Origin: Ideonella paludis
GTDB taxonomy: Bacteria > Pseudomonadota > Gammaproteobacteria > Burkholderiales > Burkholderiaceae_C
DNA: 64,000 bases
Reading direction: 5' to 3'
NCBI RefSeq assembly: GCF_018069865.1
Contig: NZ_JAGQDG010000005.1
Coordinates: 186,001 to 250,000, forward strand
The first letter of the stretch is position 1, and every line of letters begins with the position of its first letter. Shown in pieces: positions 16,710 through 24,571 of the stretch. Under the pieces are notes generated by a model. The model was not told the origin of the DNA. It worked only from the letters and a program-made list of their open reading frames with translations, and did no database searches. A program made the position numbers and the translations under genes.

Positions 16710-16897
16710 AGAGGTGGCCGTAACGCAAAGCTCACGCACAGGAGACCAAAGGCCTCCTGTGCGCCAGCAGGAGTGAACATGGAGCACGCTTCAGCCGGGT
16801 AGGCTGGGTGCTTGTCGGTCATCACTCCCCGTCGACTACGGTCTTTATGGGTATGCCGCGAACCTATACTAGCCGCTCGACCACAGGGCGCCTAGCC

Positions 16898-16926
16898 GGA
16901 CATATGTCCCCTCCGCGCTGTATACC
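16898..16926 (+). promoter_or_regulatory. palindrome overlapping a candidate promoter of the AsnC-type gene
   Basis: GGACATATGTCC (16898-16909) is a perfect 12-bp palindrome. Its left half could serve as a -35 element with TATACC (16921-16926) as -10 at 17 bp spacing. The pair lies 25-53 bp before the regulator's ATG, a usual position for an autoregulatory site. The remainder of the 241-bp spacer has no further clear signals. Confidence 0.45.
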
Positions 16927-16950
16927 TGATGACCTGGGGCCTCAAAAGCC

Positions 16951-17493
16951 ATGACTCACAGCATCACGCCCCCACAGGCATTGACCGCGACATCGGTGGC
17001 GCCTCAGCTCGACCGTTACGACATCGCGATTCTTGGCGTGCTGCAGCGCGACGCCCGTATCTCCAACGCTGATTTGGCGGCCGCCATTGGTTTGTCTGCC
17101 GCCCCCACCTGGCGGCGAGTCCGGCGTCTCGAAGAGCTGGGGGTGATCACCGGCTACCGGGCCGAGATTGACCGACGCAAGATAGGCCTGGGCGTGCTGG
17201 CCTTTGTGCGGGTGGATTGCGAGCGCGACAACGCCGAGGCGATGCGCGCCTTGGAGGCGGCGATTCGTGAGTTGCCTGAAGTCATCGCCTGCCACTACAT
17301 CAGTGGGGCAGGCACCTTCGAGTTGCAAGTCTTGGTCACTGATCTGGACGCCTATTCACGCTGGACCATGGACACCTTGTTCAAGCTGCCCAACGTGAAA
17401 GACCTGCACACCAGTTTCTCGCTCGGGGAGATCAAGGCGTCGGCGGCGCTGCCGTTGGGGCATTTGTTGGCTTCGGCGGAGCTGCCCAAGTGA
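16951..17493 (+). CDS. Lrp/AsnC-family transcriptional regulator
   Basis: The 180-residue regulator has an extra ~18-residue N-terminal tail, a helix-turn-helix (ISNADLAAAIGLSAAPTWRR, about 48-67) and a RAM domain with HYISGAGTFELQV. The family usually controls amino-acid genes. The closest amino-acid gene is the indolepyruvate oxidoreductase, with only the EAL-protein gene between them, so control of aromatic amino-acid breakdown is plausible but not proven. A palindrome in front of it suggests autoregulation. The following exported-protein gene starts 29 bases after its stop. Confidence 0.87.
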   Translation: MTHSITPPQALTATSVAPQLDRYDIAILGVLQRDARISNADLAAAIGLSAAPTWRRVRRLEELGVITGYRAEIDRRKIGLGVLAFVRVDCERDNAEAMRALEAAIRELPEVIACHYISGAGTFELQVLVTDLDAYSRWTMDTLFKLPNVKDLHTSFSLGEIKASAALPLGHLLASAELPK

Positions 17494-17522
17494 AGCCTCA
17501 AGCCGGGGGCCTGAGATCCGAA

Positions 17523-18149
17523 ATGAAGTTCATGAAGACTCTTCTTTGTGGGGCCGCGCTGGCGGCTTCAGGCCTCGCGGCCGCTCAACCTTGCGAAGCT
17601 CCCGCGACAGCCACGGCATCCAAGGCCTCGGCGACGGATGCGCCACCCGCGGTGCGCCTGCGTCTGGAGTTGCGTGACAGTCTGCCCGCGGCCTCCTCGG
17701 AGACGGTGGTCTCGACCCAGTCTGGCGCAGGGCGACCGGTGCTGACTTTGTGGACCGACAACAACCACGGCGTAGAAGCGCGAATGAGCCTGGTGGCGCC
17801 AGCACCGCAGGGCGCGTTGCACTGGATGTGGTCGGCCCAGCAGGGTGCCGTGGTCACGCCTGCGGCACCGCACAGCCCTACGACGCCTCAAGCTCGCTGG
17901 TGGTTCTGCCCGACATGGGCGGGCGGGACGTCCCTGGTGCGCGTGAGCTATGAAGCCCCTGCCACCGATGCTGCCGCTTTCAGCCCCGCGCGGCCGGCCC
18001 TGCGTGGCCACATCAGCGTGCCCTTGGATGAATGGGTGCCGCTGTGGGCGCCGCAAGCAGAGCCGCCCAGAACCGGGGGCGATGTGGTCTGGCGCAGCAA
18101 CCATGCCGCACCGCTGCCGCGCCTGGACATGCGCTGGCGCCGCGAATAA
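17523..18149 (+). CDS. exported protein of unknown function
   Basis: The 208-residue protein begins with a signal peptide (MKFMKTLLCGAALAASGLA, predicted cut after AAA near residue 21). The mature part is rich in Ala, Pro, Trp and Thr, with no motif I recognise; it looks like a small beta-rich periplasmic protein. The ATG at 17523 is chosen because it places the signal peptide at the very start; an upstream GTG overlapping the regulator's stop would bury it. It probably shares a transcript with the AsnC-type gene. A secretion-apparatus accessory protein is one guess among many. Confidence 0.6.
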   Translation: MKFMKTLLCGAALAASGLAAAQPCEAPATATASKASATDAPPAVRLRLELRDSLPAASSETVVSTQSGAGRPVLTLWTDNNHGVEARMSLVAPAPQGALHWMWSAQQGAVVTPAAPHSPTTPQARWWFCPTWAGGTSLVRVSYEAPATDAAAFSPARPALRGHISVPLDEWVPLWAPQAEPPRTGGDVVWRSNHAAPLPRLDMRWRRE

Positions 18150-18156
18150 GCGGGCC

Positions 18157-19344
18157 TTACTTGGGCCAGAGCACCCAGGTGCGCAGTGCTTGCTTGGTGC
18201 GCCCGGCCTGGGCTTCGGCCTCGTCGCCCCAGCCCCAGAAGTAGTCGGCACGCACCGCGCCCACAATCGCACTGCCGGTGTCTTGCGCCACCACCAAGCG
18301 CTGCAAGGGTTTGGTGCTGAGGGGCTCCGTCGCGTCCAGCCACATCAGGCTGCCGTAGGGCACGCTTTGGGGGTCTACCGCCACCGAGCGTCCCGGGCTC
18401 AGCGGCACGCCTTGCGCGCCTTTGGGGCCGACGCTGGGGTCGGGCAGAGGCTCCTCGCGGAAGAACACCATGCGCGGGTTCTGCCACATCATTTCTTGCA
18501 GGCGCGTGGGGTTGCGCCGCGTCCACTCTTTGATGCCCGGCCAGGAGGCTTCGCTGGCCTTGAGCTCGCCTTGTTCAATCAGCCAGCGGCCGACCGAGCG
18601 GTAAGGGTGGCCGTTGTGATCGGCATAGGCAATGCGCACCATGCGCTCGCTGCCGTCGGGCTCTTGCAGGCGCAGGCGACCAGAGCCTTGGATTTGCAGG
18701 ACCAGCGCATCCAGCGGGTCGTCCAGATAAGCGATCTCACGGCCCTTCACGGCAGCTTGAGCGGCAGGAAGGGACTCCAGCTCTTGCCGCGTCCAATAGG
18801 GGCGGCGGCTGGCCAAGTCTGCGGGCGGTGCCCACAGCGGCACGCGGCGGGTCTCGGTGGGCTGGCGGCTGGCAGTCATCAGCGGCTCGTAATAGCCAGT
18901 CAGCAGGCCTTGGGCGTCGCCGGTCAAGGACTCCACGCGGTAGACGCGCAGGCTGTCTTCCAGCCAGCGGCGGGTGGCGATATCGTCCTTGAGGGTCTGG
19001 GTGCGCAACTGCGCGCAGAGCATCAGCCAGCCCTCGGCCGGGCGCACGCAGCTGCGGCGCAAGGCGGGCAAGACCTCCGTCACGCGGTCAAGGCCCCAGC
19101 CGGGCAGCTCGCCCCAGGCGGCAGGCACCCAGCGGGCGCGGGGGCGCTCCACCACGCCGGCGGGCCATTCCAGCTTGGGCGCCGCAGGCACTGCAGTGGG
19201 GCTGGCCACCGGCGGCACAGAGGAGGCGGGCTGAGGCTTGGAGAGCCATTGGCAGCCCGTCAGCAGGGCCATGCACAGCAGCGAGAGCCCGGCCAGCGAG
19301 AATGGGATGGAGCGCGCCTCGGGGCGCGAAGAGGTGTGGTTCAT
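18157..19344 (-). CDS. mltA: membrane-bound lytic murein transglycosylase A
   Basis: The 395-residue lipoprotein cleaves peptidoglycan glycan strands, leaving 1,6-anhydromuramic ends. A signal segment with lipobox LLTGC near residue 31 anchors it in the outer membrane. The MltA barrel follows (LLTGYYEP, VLQIQGSGRL), and the C-terminal 3D domain contains VVAQDTGSAIVGAVRADYFW with the catalytic-type aspartates. The ATG at 19344 overlaps the divergent ATG of a small membrane-protein gene in the tetranucleotide CATG. The start is supported by the position of the lipobox. Confidence 0.9.
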   Translation of the reverse strand: MNHTSSRPEARSIPFSLAGLSLLCMALLTGCQWLSKPQPASSVPPVASPTAVPAAPKLEWPAGVVERPRARWVPAAWGELPGWGLDRVTEVLPALRRSCVRPAEGWLMLCAQLRTQTLKDDIATRRWLEDSLRVYRVESLTGDAQGLLTGYYEPLMTASRQPTETRRVPLWAPPADLASRRPYWTRQELESLPAAQAAVKGREIAYLDDPLDALVLQIQGSGRLRLQEPDGSERMVRIAYADHNGHPYRSVGRWLIEQGELKASEASWPGIKEWTRRNPTRLQEMMWQNPRMVFFREEPLPDPSVGPKGAQGVPLSPGRSVAVDPQSVPYGSLMWLDATEPLSTKPLQRLVVAQDTGSAIVGAVRADYFWGWGDEAEAQAGRTKQALRTWVLWPK

Positions 19345-19504
19345 GACGATTCTGATTCTGGAAGCTTTGGGCGCTGGCGCCTTGCTGATCTTCATTGTCT
19401 GGTGGACGATGTTCTCAGGCCGCAAAGGCGGTGAGCCACCCCCAGACCATGCCACACCCGGCGACGCGCCCAAAGCTGAAAAAGACATCACACCGGGGGC
19501 TTGA
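19343..19504 (+). CDS. small single-pass membrane protein
   Basis: This 53-residue frame begins with a hydrophobic helix (ILEALGAGALLIFIVWWTMF, about residues 4-23), then basic SGRKGG and a polar acidic/proline tail. The order (hydrophobic, then positive) predicts a single-pass inner-membrane protein. Its ATG overlaps the divergent mltA start, and its last 17 bp overlap the end of the convergent recombinase-family gene. From memory, similar short proteins sit at this place in other Burkholderiales; I cannot confirm this here. Confidence 0.6.
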   Translation: MTILILEALGAGALLIFIVWWTMFSGRKGGEPPPDHATPGDAPKAEKDITPGA

Positions 19505-21461
19505 AGAAGCTGCCCGGCGCTTGGCGCCAACGCTGGCGCAGCGCGGCATAGAGGCGGCCCCGCTCTTGAACCTGCAGCCCGCGTGAGGCCAAAGCCACCC
19601 GAAACGCCAGCGTAAAGCTGACGGCCAAGTTCAAGAGGCCGGTCACGCCAATGCCTGCCAAGCACCACCAAAACGCGGGCTGCTGAAAGATCTCCAGCCC
19701 CAAAGCCCCCACCGCCGCCGCCAACTGGCCCATGCCCAAGGTGACATGGCGAACCTCCAGCGGCAAGCCCACAAAGGCCGCCAAGGCAGGGATGATGCCC
19801 AGCATCAGGCCCAGGGAGACATTGGCGGCCAGCCCCGAGATATTGCCCCGCCACCACCGCGCCCAGCGCTGCGCCCGGCTGGGCCCCAGCAGGTCGGTGA
19901 TGCGCGGGTTCCAGGCCAGTGCGCTTTCCAGGCGATGGTAGACAAACCAGTTTTCGACCCAGCCGGCGATCAGGCTGGAGGCAAACAGCAGCACGCCGGT
20001 AAAGGCAGCAAACAGCGCGGTTGGGCCGAGCAGCGTCAGCGAATGCAGCACATAGTGCGCGTCCTTCTCGCCCACCAGCGGTGCGCCTTGCACCCACCAC
20101 GCCAAGCCTTGGGCGGCCAGCACCACGGGGGCGACCAGCGCGAGGTTGCCCACAATGCCTGCAATCTGGGAGCGGATGAGGTGGGTGACCTCATCGACAA
20201 AGCCCTCGATCGCGCCCTCCTGCTGGCCGACGGCCTCCAGCTTGGCGGCCAGGGCAGGGGCGGTCATGGCCGGCTGTTTGGTGGCCACGGTCCAGTGCAG
20301 CAGGTGCACCAGCACAAAGCTCAGGGCGTAGTTCACGCCTGCCAAAAAGCCCACCCAAAAAGCGCTGACCTGTAGCGCGGTGAGCGCAAATTTGGCCAGC
20401 GTGGTCAGGCCAATCACCGCGCCGCCGCCGGCCGCCTTGCCCAGCATTTGGCGGTACTCGGCGCGGTCGCGGGTGATGTAGTGCTCGCCCGTCTCGGCAC
20501 TGCGCTCGGTCACCTTGCGGGCCAAGAGCGCATAGTGGTGGGTGAACAGCGCACCAATGCCCTGGCGGTCTTGGGCTGCGCTCAGCAAGGCCAGCCACAG
20601 GGCCTTGAAGGCCGGGGCGGGCTCGGCGGCCAGGGCCGCGTCCAGCAACTGTTCAATGCGCTGGGCGCGCTTGCGCATCTGGTCCATTTGGAAGACCACA
20701 TCCACTGAGATGCCCCATTCATCCAGGTGCTGGCGGGCGCTGTGGGCGGCGTCCAGGCAGCGGCCCAAGACGGCGCGCAGGCGGGCCGCATGCGCTGCCA
20801 GTGCTTCGGCGCCGGCCCCTTGCTGATGGGCCGCTTGCAAGGCCTCAGCCAGCGCCACCACTTGGTGAAAGGGCCGGTCGGCCATGTGGCTGGGCGCGAT
20901 GCGTGAGCGCAGGGCTTTGCTCAGGCCATTGGCGCGGATCTGGCTGGCCAGCAGTTGCACGGCCTCCACCATCTCGTCACGCCAGGCCGCGGGGGTGCCG
21001 CTGCTGTGCTCCAGCCAGCGCAAGAGGCGGCCCAAGGTGGCCTCGTCCAGGGCCGCGACCCAGGCCGCATCGTCAGGCCGGTTGAAGAGCAGAGAGAACA
21101 GCTCGCCCGCATCCGAGGTTTGTGGCGTGCCCGGCAGCCAGGCCAAGCGCAGCCGGTCGCCCAACTCGCTCACAAACCCTTGTCGAGGCGGAAAGCCAAA
21201 GTCGGCCAAGAGCCCGTTGCTGTCCAAGTCGCGCAGGCTGTGGTGCACCACACCCCCTACGCGCTGGCTGATCTCGGGCTGGGTCTCCAGCACATCGAGC
21301 AGCAGCCCCATGCGCACCACGGGCCAGGGCGTCAACGAGTGGGCGCCCTCCGGCGGCGGCTGGCGCAGCCAGTCCATGAGGCGCACCAGCCAGAGATGGC
21401 GCTCGATGGCGGAGGCGGCCGGGTCAGCGCTGTGCAACAGCGCGCTCAGGTCCCACGCCAT
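19488..21461 (-). CDS. 'site-specific recombinase' family membrane protein
   Basis: The 657-residue protein fits the family named after gonococcal Gcr. Its N-terminal ~330 residues are soluble and helical; the C-terminal half has six or more membrane segments (for example SAFWVGFLAGVNYALSFVLV, VVLAAQGLAWWVQ, LFAAFTGVLLFASSLIAGWV). It contains no tyrosine- or serine-recombinase active site that I can see, so the family name is probably misleading and a membrane function is more likely. It begins one base after apaG ends (TGATG), so the two are translationally linked. Confidence 0.8.
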   Translation of the reverse strand: MAWDLSALLHSADPAASAIERHLWLVRLMDWLRQPPPEGAHSLTPWPVVRMGLLLDVLETQPEISQRVGGVVHHSLRDLDSNGLLADFGFPPRQGFVSELGDRLRLAWLPGTPQTSDAGELFSLLFNRPDDAAWVAALDEATLGRLLRWLEHSSGTPAAWRDEMVEAVQLLASQIRANGLSKALRSRIAPSHMADRPFHQVVALAEALQAAHQQGAGAEALAAHAARLRAVLGRCLDAAHSARQHLDEWGISVDVVFQMDQMRKRAQRIEQLLDAALAAEPAPAFKALWLALLSAAQDRQGIGALFTHHYALLARKVTERSAETGEHYITRDRAEYRQMLGKAAGGGAVIGLTTLAKFALTALQVSAFWVGFLAGVNYALSFVLVHLLHWTVATKQPAMTAPALAAKLEAVGQQEGAIEGFVDEVTHLIRSQIAGIVGNLALVAPVVLAAQGLAWWVQGAPLVGEKDAHYVLHSLTLLGPTALFAAFTGVLLFASSLIAGWVENWFVYHRLESALAWNPRITDLLGPSRAQRWARWWRGNISGLAANVSLGLMLGIIPALAAFVGLPLEVRHVTLGMGQLAAAVGALGLEIFQQPAFWWCLAGIGVTGLLNLAVSFTLAFRVALASRGLQVQERGRLYAALRQRWRQAPGSFFKPPV

Positions 21462-21835
21462 CAGTGCAGAGCTTGCGCCTGCGCCAGCTCGAAGGCGGGT
21501 ACCGGCGTGTCAAACCAATGCGCGTCCTCGGTGATGCAAAAGAACGTGCCCTGCATACGACCCCGTGGTGTGGCCAGGCGGGTCCAGCTGGTGTATTCGA
21601 ATTGCTCGCCGGGCTTGAGGACCGGCTGATGCCCGACCACGGCCAAGCCTCGGACCTCTTCGATGCGGCCCAGGGCGTCGGCAATCTGCCAGTGGCGAGC
21701 CACCAGTTGCGCGGTGACCGTGCCTATGTTGCGAATGGTGATGGTGTAGGCAAAGGCGTACACCGAGTCGGCGGCCGAGGACTGCTCAGGCAGGTATTGC
21801 GTGACGACCGAACAGGTGAATTGGGCTGTGCTCAT
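21461..21835 (-). CDS. apaG: ApaG protein
   Basis: The 124-residue protein has the ApaG/DUF525 fibronectin-like fold, with the typical run of [22 protein letters not shown] and [10 protein letters not shown] and the glycine-rich [15 protein letters not shown]. ApaG proteins are widespread; a phosphate-binding role has been proposed, and the domain is also found in F-box proteins. The length matches the family. It is first in a minus-strand pair with the recombinase-family gene and divergent from rpe, with 71 bp between the starts. Confidence 0.92.
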   Translation of the reverse strand: MSTAQFTCSVVTQYLPEQSSAADSVYAFAYTITIRNIGTVTAQLVARHWQIADALGRIEEVRGLAVVGHQPVLKPGEQFEYTSWTRLATPRGRMQGTFFCITEDAHWFDTPVPAFELAQAQALH

Positions 21836-21906
21836 GGTGGGATGCTAGCCCACCGTCTTTAAAATCGCGCTTTTCCTCTCTATTCGCCCCTGTCGGCGTC
21901 CCAGCC

Positions 21907-22587
21907 ATGAGCACTTACCGCATTGCCCCCAGCATTCTTTCTGCCGACTGTGCCCGCCTGGGTGACGAGGTGCGCAATGTGCTGGCCGCAGGCGCCGACT
22001 GGATCCATTTCGATGTGATGGACAACCACTATGTGCCCAACCTGACCTTTGGGCCCATGGTGTGTGAGGCTCTCAAAAAGCATGCCGTCAAGCCCGACGG
22101 CACACCGGCCCCCATCGATGTGCACCTGATGGTGCAGCCGGTGGATGCCCTGGCCCAGGCCTTTGCTCGGGCCGGTGCCGACATCATCACCTTCCACCCC
22201 GATGCCTCGGCCCATGTGGACCGCACGCTGCAGCTCATCAAGGCCGAAGGCTGCCAAGCCGGCTTGGTGTTCAACCCCGCCATGCCGCTGGACGTGCTGG
22301 AGTGGGTGATCGACAAGGTCGATGTGGTGTTGCTGATGAGCGTAAATCCAGGCTTTGGCGGCCAGAGCTTTATTGAGAGCACGCTGCGCAAGGCCGAGTT
22401 GGCGCGCAAGATCATTGACGCCTCGGGGCGCGACATCCGCTTGGAGATCGACGGCGGCATCAAGCCCGACAACATCCGCCGCGTGGCCGATGCCGGTGTC
22501 GACACCTTTGTGGCCGGCAGCGCCATCTTTGGTAAGCCCGACTACAAGGCGGTGATCGACGCGATGCGTGCGGAGTTGGCGCGTTGA
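21907..22587 (+). CDS. rpe: ribulose-phosphate 3-epimerase
   Basis: The 226-residue TIM-barrel enzyme interconverts ribulose 5-phosphate and xylulose 5-phosphate. Signatures include [31 protein letters not shown] (metal-binding His and Asp), [17 protein letters not shown] and EIDGGI. Cytosolic pentose-phosphate enzyme. It heads the run rpe-gph-(TonB-like, opposite)-trp, a neighbourhood common in Burkholderiales. Its TGA overlaps the TTG start of gph. Confidence 0.95.
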   Translation: MSTYRIAPSILSADCARLGDEVRNVLAAGADWIHFDVMDNHYVPNLTFGPMVCEALKKHAVKPDGTPAPIDVHLMVQPVDALAQAFARAGADIITFHPDASAHVDRTLQLIKAEGCQAGLVFNPAMPLDVLEWVIDKVDVVLLMSVNPGFGGQSFIESTLRKAELARKIIDASGRDIRLEIDGGIKPDNIRRVADAGVDTFVAGSAIFGKPDYKAVIDAMRAELAR

Positions 22588-23243
22588 GCCTGCTCGGCTT
22601 CACGCATGATCTGCGTGCTGCCATCGTCGACCTGGATGGCACGATGGTGGACACCCTGGGCGACTTTGACGTGGCGCTCAACCGCACGCTGCAAGGTCTC
22701 GCTTTGGCAGAGGTGAGCCGGGCTTTCATCGAGCGCACCGTGGGCAAAGGCGGCGAGCATTTGGTGCGCCAGACTTTGGCCCATGTGGGCGCCGATGCAG
22801 CCCTGTTTGACGCAGCCTGGACGGCATATCAACAGCACTATGCCGAGGTCAACGGCCAGCATTCCCAGGTGTTTGAGGGCGTGGTCGAAGGCTTGGAAAG
22901 CTGGCGCGCGCGCGGCTGGCGCTTGGCCTGCCTGACCAACAAGCCCCAAGCCCCGGCGCTGGCGCTGCTCCAGGCCAAGGGCTTGGCCGGCTTCTTTGAA
23001 CAATGTTTTGGGGGCGACAGCTTTGAGCGCAAAAAGCCCGACCCGCTGCCGCTGCTGCGCACCTGCGAGGCGCTGGGTGTGGCCCCGGCACAGGCCCTGA
23101 TGGTGGGCGACTCGCGCAATGACGCTGAGGCCGCCCGGGCGGCCGGCTGCCCGGTGGTGCTGGTGAGCTATGGCTATAACCACGGCGAGCCCATCCAGTC
23201 GGTGGGTGCGGATGCGGTGATTGAGCGCTTGGACGCGCTCTGA
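22584..23243 (+). CDS. gph: phosphoglycolate phosphatase (HAD family)
   Basis: The 219-residue HAD hydrolase removes phosphate from 2-phosphoglycolate. HAD motifs are visible: DLDGTMVDT (I), CLTNK (II), KKPDP (III) and [15 protein letters not shown] (IV). The only start codons before motif I are TTG (22584) and CTG; no ATG or GTG precedes it. The TTG overlaps the rpe stop as TTGA, so translation is probably coupled to rpe. Other small-molecule HAD phosphatases look similar; the position after rpe and before trpE supports Gph. Confidence 0.88.
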   Translation: MSLLGFTHDLRAAIVDLDGTMVDTLGDFDVALNRTLQGLALAEVSRAFIERTVGKGGEHLVRQTLAHVGADAALFDAAWTAYQQHYAEVNGQHSQVFEGVVEGLESWRARGWRLACLTNKPQAPALALLQAKGLAGFFEQCFGGDSFERKKPDPLPLLRTCEALGVAPAQALMVGDSRNDAEAARAAGCPVVLVSYGYNHGEPIQSVGADAVIERLDAL

Positions 23244-23256
23244 GTCTCGCCTGCGC

Positions 23257-24099
23257 CTAGTCGAGATCGAAGCCAAGCACCACCACGCCCGGTTTGGCGG
23301 CATCGATGGGGGCAAAGCGCCATTGGGCCACGGCCTCCAGCGCGGGGGTCTCTAGGCGGGGATGGCTGCTGCGCAACACGCTCGGAGCGCTCACGCTGCC
23401 GTCCGGCAGCACGGTGAAGGCCACTTCGACTGAGCCTTGGCGCAGGCGTCGCTGAAGGGCGCTCGGGAAGTCGGGCTCAACCTGATTCAGCAATCTCAAG
23501 GTGGCCGAGCTGGCTGCAGAGCCGGTCGCCCTGTCCGCCTGGCGGCTGTTGGCGGACGATGTGGCAGCCGGTGACGCCGTGGTGGCTCCTGGCGCGGTGG
23601 GGGTGGAGGGGGCGCTCAACGCCGCAGGCTCAGCGGCCGGGGGCGCGGGCAGGCCTGCGGCAGGTGGGGCGCTCTCCAGCGTGGCGATCAGGCGCTCTGC
23701 GGCTGCGTTGGGCGGGGGGTCCGAGGTGGCCAGGGCAGGGCTGTCAAATATGGGGGTCACACGTTCCGTGATGCCGCTCACACGGGTAGGCAGGGTGGGT
23801 GCCGAGGTGGCCGCCTCAGCCGTTGCAGGCGCTGCTTTCGTGGCGGGTCGGGCCGCACTCTTGGGGCGCGCTGCGGGCTGCTCTGGCGCCTGCGCATTCA
23901 GTTTGATCCAGTAGTACGGGCGCTCTGCGGCCCGCTTGACATGGTCGGCAATCGGCGCCGAGGCTGCGGGGCTGGGCGGTGTTTGAGCCAGCGCACTGGC
24001 GCCTCCTGCAATCAGCAACACCTGGGCGCACCCTTGGGCCAAGTGGGTGGCGCGACGGCGAAGCGCCCTGCGCAAAGCAGCAATCAGAGACATCAGCAT
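23257..24099 (-). CDS. TonB C-terminal domain protein
   Basis: The 280-residue protein has a short hydrophobic N-terminal segment (VLLIAGGASALAQ), a long Ala/Pro/Thr-rich low-complexity linker (about 40-190) and a C-terminal TonB-like domain (RLLNQVEPDFPSALQ, GSVEVAFTVLPDGSV, ALEAVAQWRFAPI). TonB proteins transmit proton-motive energy to outer-membrane receptors, but no exbB/exbD or receptor gene is nearby, and the N-terminal segment looks more like a signal peptide than the usual TonB anchor. It could be a periplasmic TonB-box-binding relative instead. Two ATG codons (24099 and 24093) fit equally. Confidence 0.7.
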   Translation of the reverse strand: MLMSLIAALRRALRRRATHLAQGCAQVLLIAGGASALAQTPPSPAASAPIADHVKRAAERPYYWIKLNAQAPEQPAARPKSAARPATKAAPATAEAATSAPTLPTRVSGITERVTPIFDSPALATSDPPPNAAAERLIATLESAPPAAGLPAPPAAEPAALSAPSTPTAPGATTASPAATSSANSRQADRATGSAASSATLRLLNQVEPDFPSALQRRLRQGSVEVAFTVLPDGSVSAPSVLRSSHPRLETPALEAVAQWRFAPIDAAKPGVVVLGFDLD

Positions 24100-24307
24100 G
24101 GTTGAGAAACAAGGGTGAGCGGCTCATGCTGGGTCGCAGCAGAACCAAACCGTGCTGCGCTCCTCCAGCGGTGACCGGTGCGCAGCGTGGGCGCCCAGTG
24201 TCGACGCAGTCGACGGGGCTGTCCATGCGGGATGCCTCTGACTGTGCCGCACTTCACAGCGCGACCGGCGGGATGTGAGGGCGCGGGCACTGCTAAACTC
24301 TGAGCCT

Positions 24308-24415
24308 ATGTTCACTTCGCGCAAACAGCTGTCGCTCACGCACCCCCGTGGGCACGACCGGGGAGCCTGGCCCTGGCGTCGCTGGTCATCAACGACTGCG
24401 CTGTTTGCCGCCTGA
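24308..24415 (+). CDS. trpL: trp operon leader peptide
   Basis: A 35-codon frame starts at ATG 24308 and stops at 24415, 156 bases before trpE. Residues 21-26 read WPWRRW: three Trp codons within six, in a protein that otherwise has none. This is the hallmark of a ribosome-mediated attenuation leader, where tryptophan shortage stalls the ribosome on the Trp codons. A TGAG four bases before the ATG is a weak ribosome-binding site. GC-rich segments that can pair in alternative ways follow directly. No protein function is expected. Confidence 0.75.
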   Translation: MFTSRKQLSLTHPRGHDRGAWPWRRWSSTTALFAA

Positions 24416-24455
24416 GCGGCGCGGGCCACGAGCCCCGCTGCGTTGCGGCTTCCTT
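24406..24455 (+). promoter_or_regulatory. candidate trp attenuator: mutually exclusive hairpins
   Basis: Three stems can form after the Trp codons: GCCGC/GCGGC (24406-24419, containing the leader stop), GCGGG/CCCGC (24421-24438) and CCGC-tgcgtt-GCGG (24435-24448) followed by CTTCCTT. The second and third share bases, so only one can form at a time, as an antiterminator/terminator pair requires. The T-tract is imperfect; another T5 run lies at 24498-24502. Assignment of which hairpin terminates is inferred. The remaining sequence 24100-24307 shows a possible extended -10 (TGCTAAACT, 24291-24299) but nothing else clear. Confidence 0.45.
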
Positions 24456-24571
24456 GAGTGGGTTGAGTCTCTCCCCTCCCCACGCTTCTCTCCTGCATTT
24501 TTGGCGCACTGTCTGGCAGCGGCCCACGGGCTGGGCTGACGGGCGGTGGTGCACCTCCAGAGGATTCCGCT

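Noticed and set aside
18157-20100. Very long open frame extending mltA upstream to 20100
   Set aside because: The upstream part is antisense-frame sequence within the recombinase-family gene. The lipoprotein signal fixes the mltA start at 19344.
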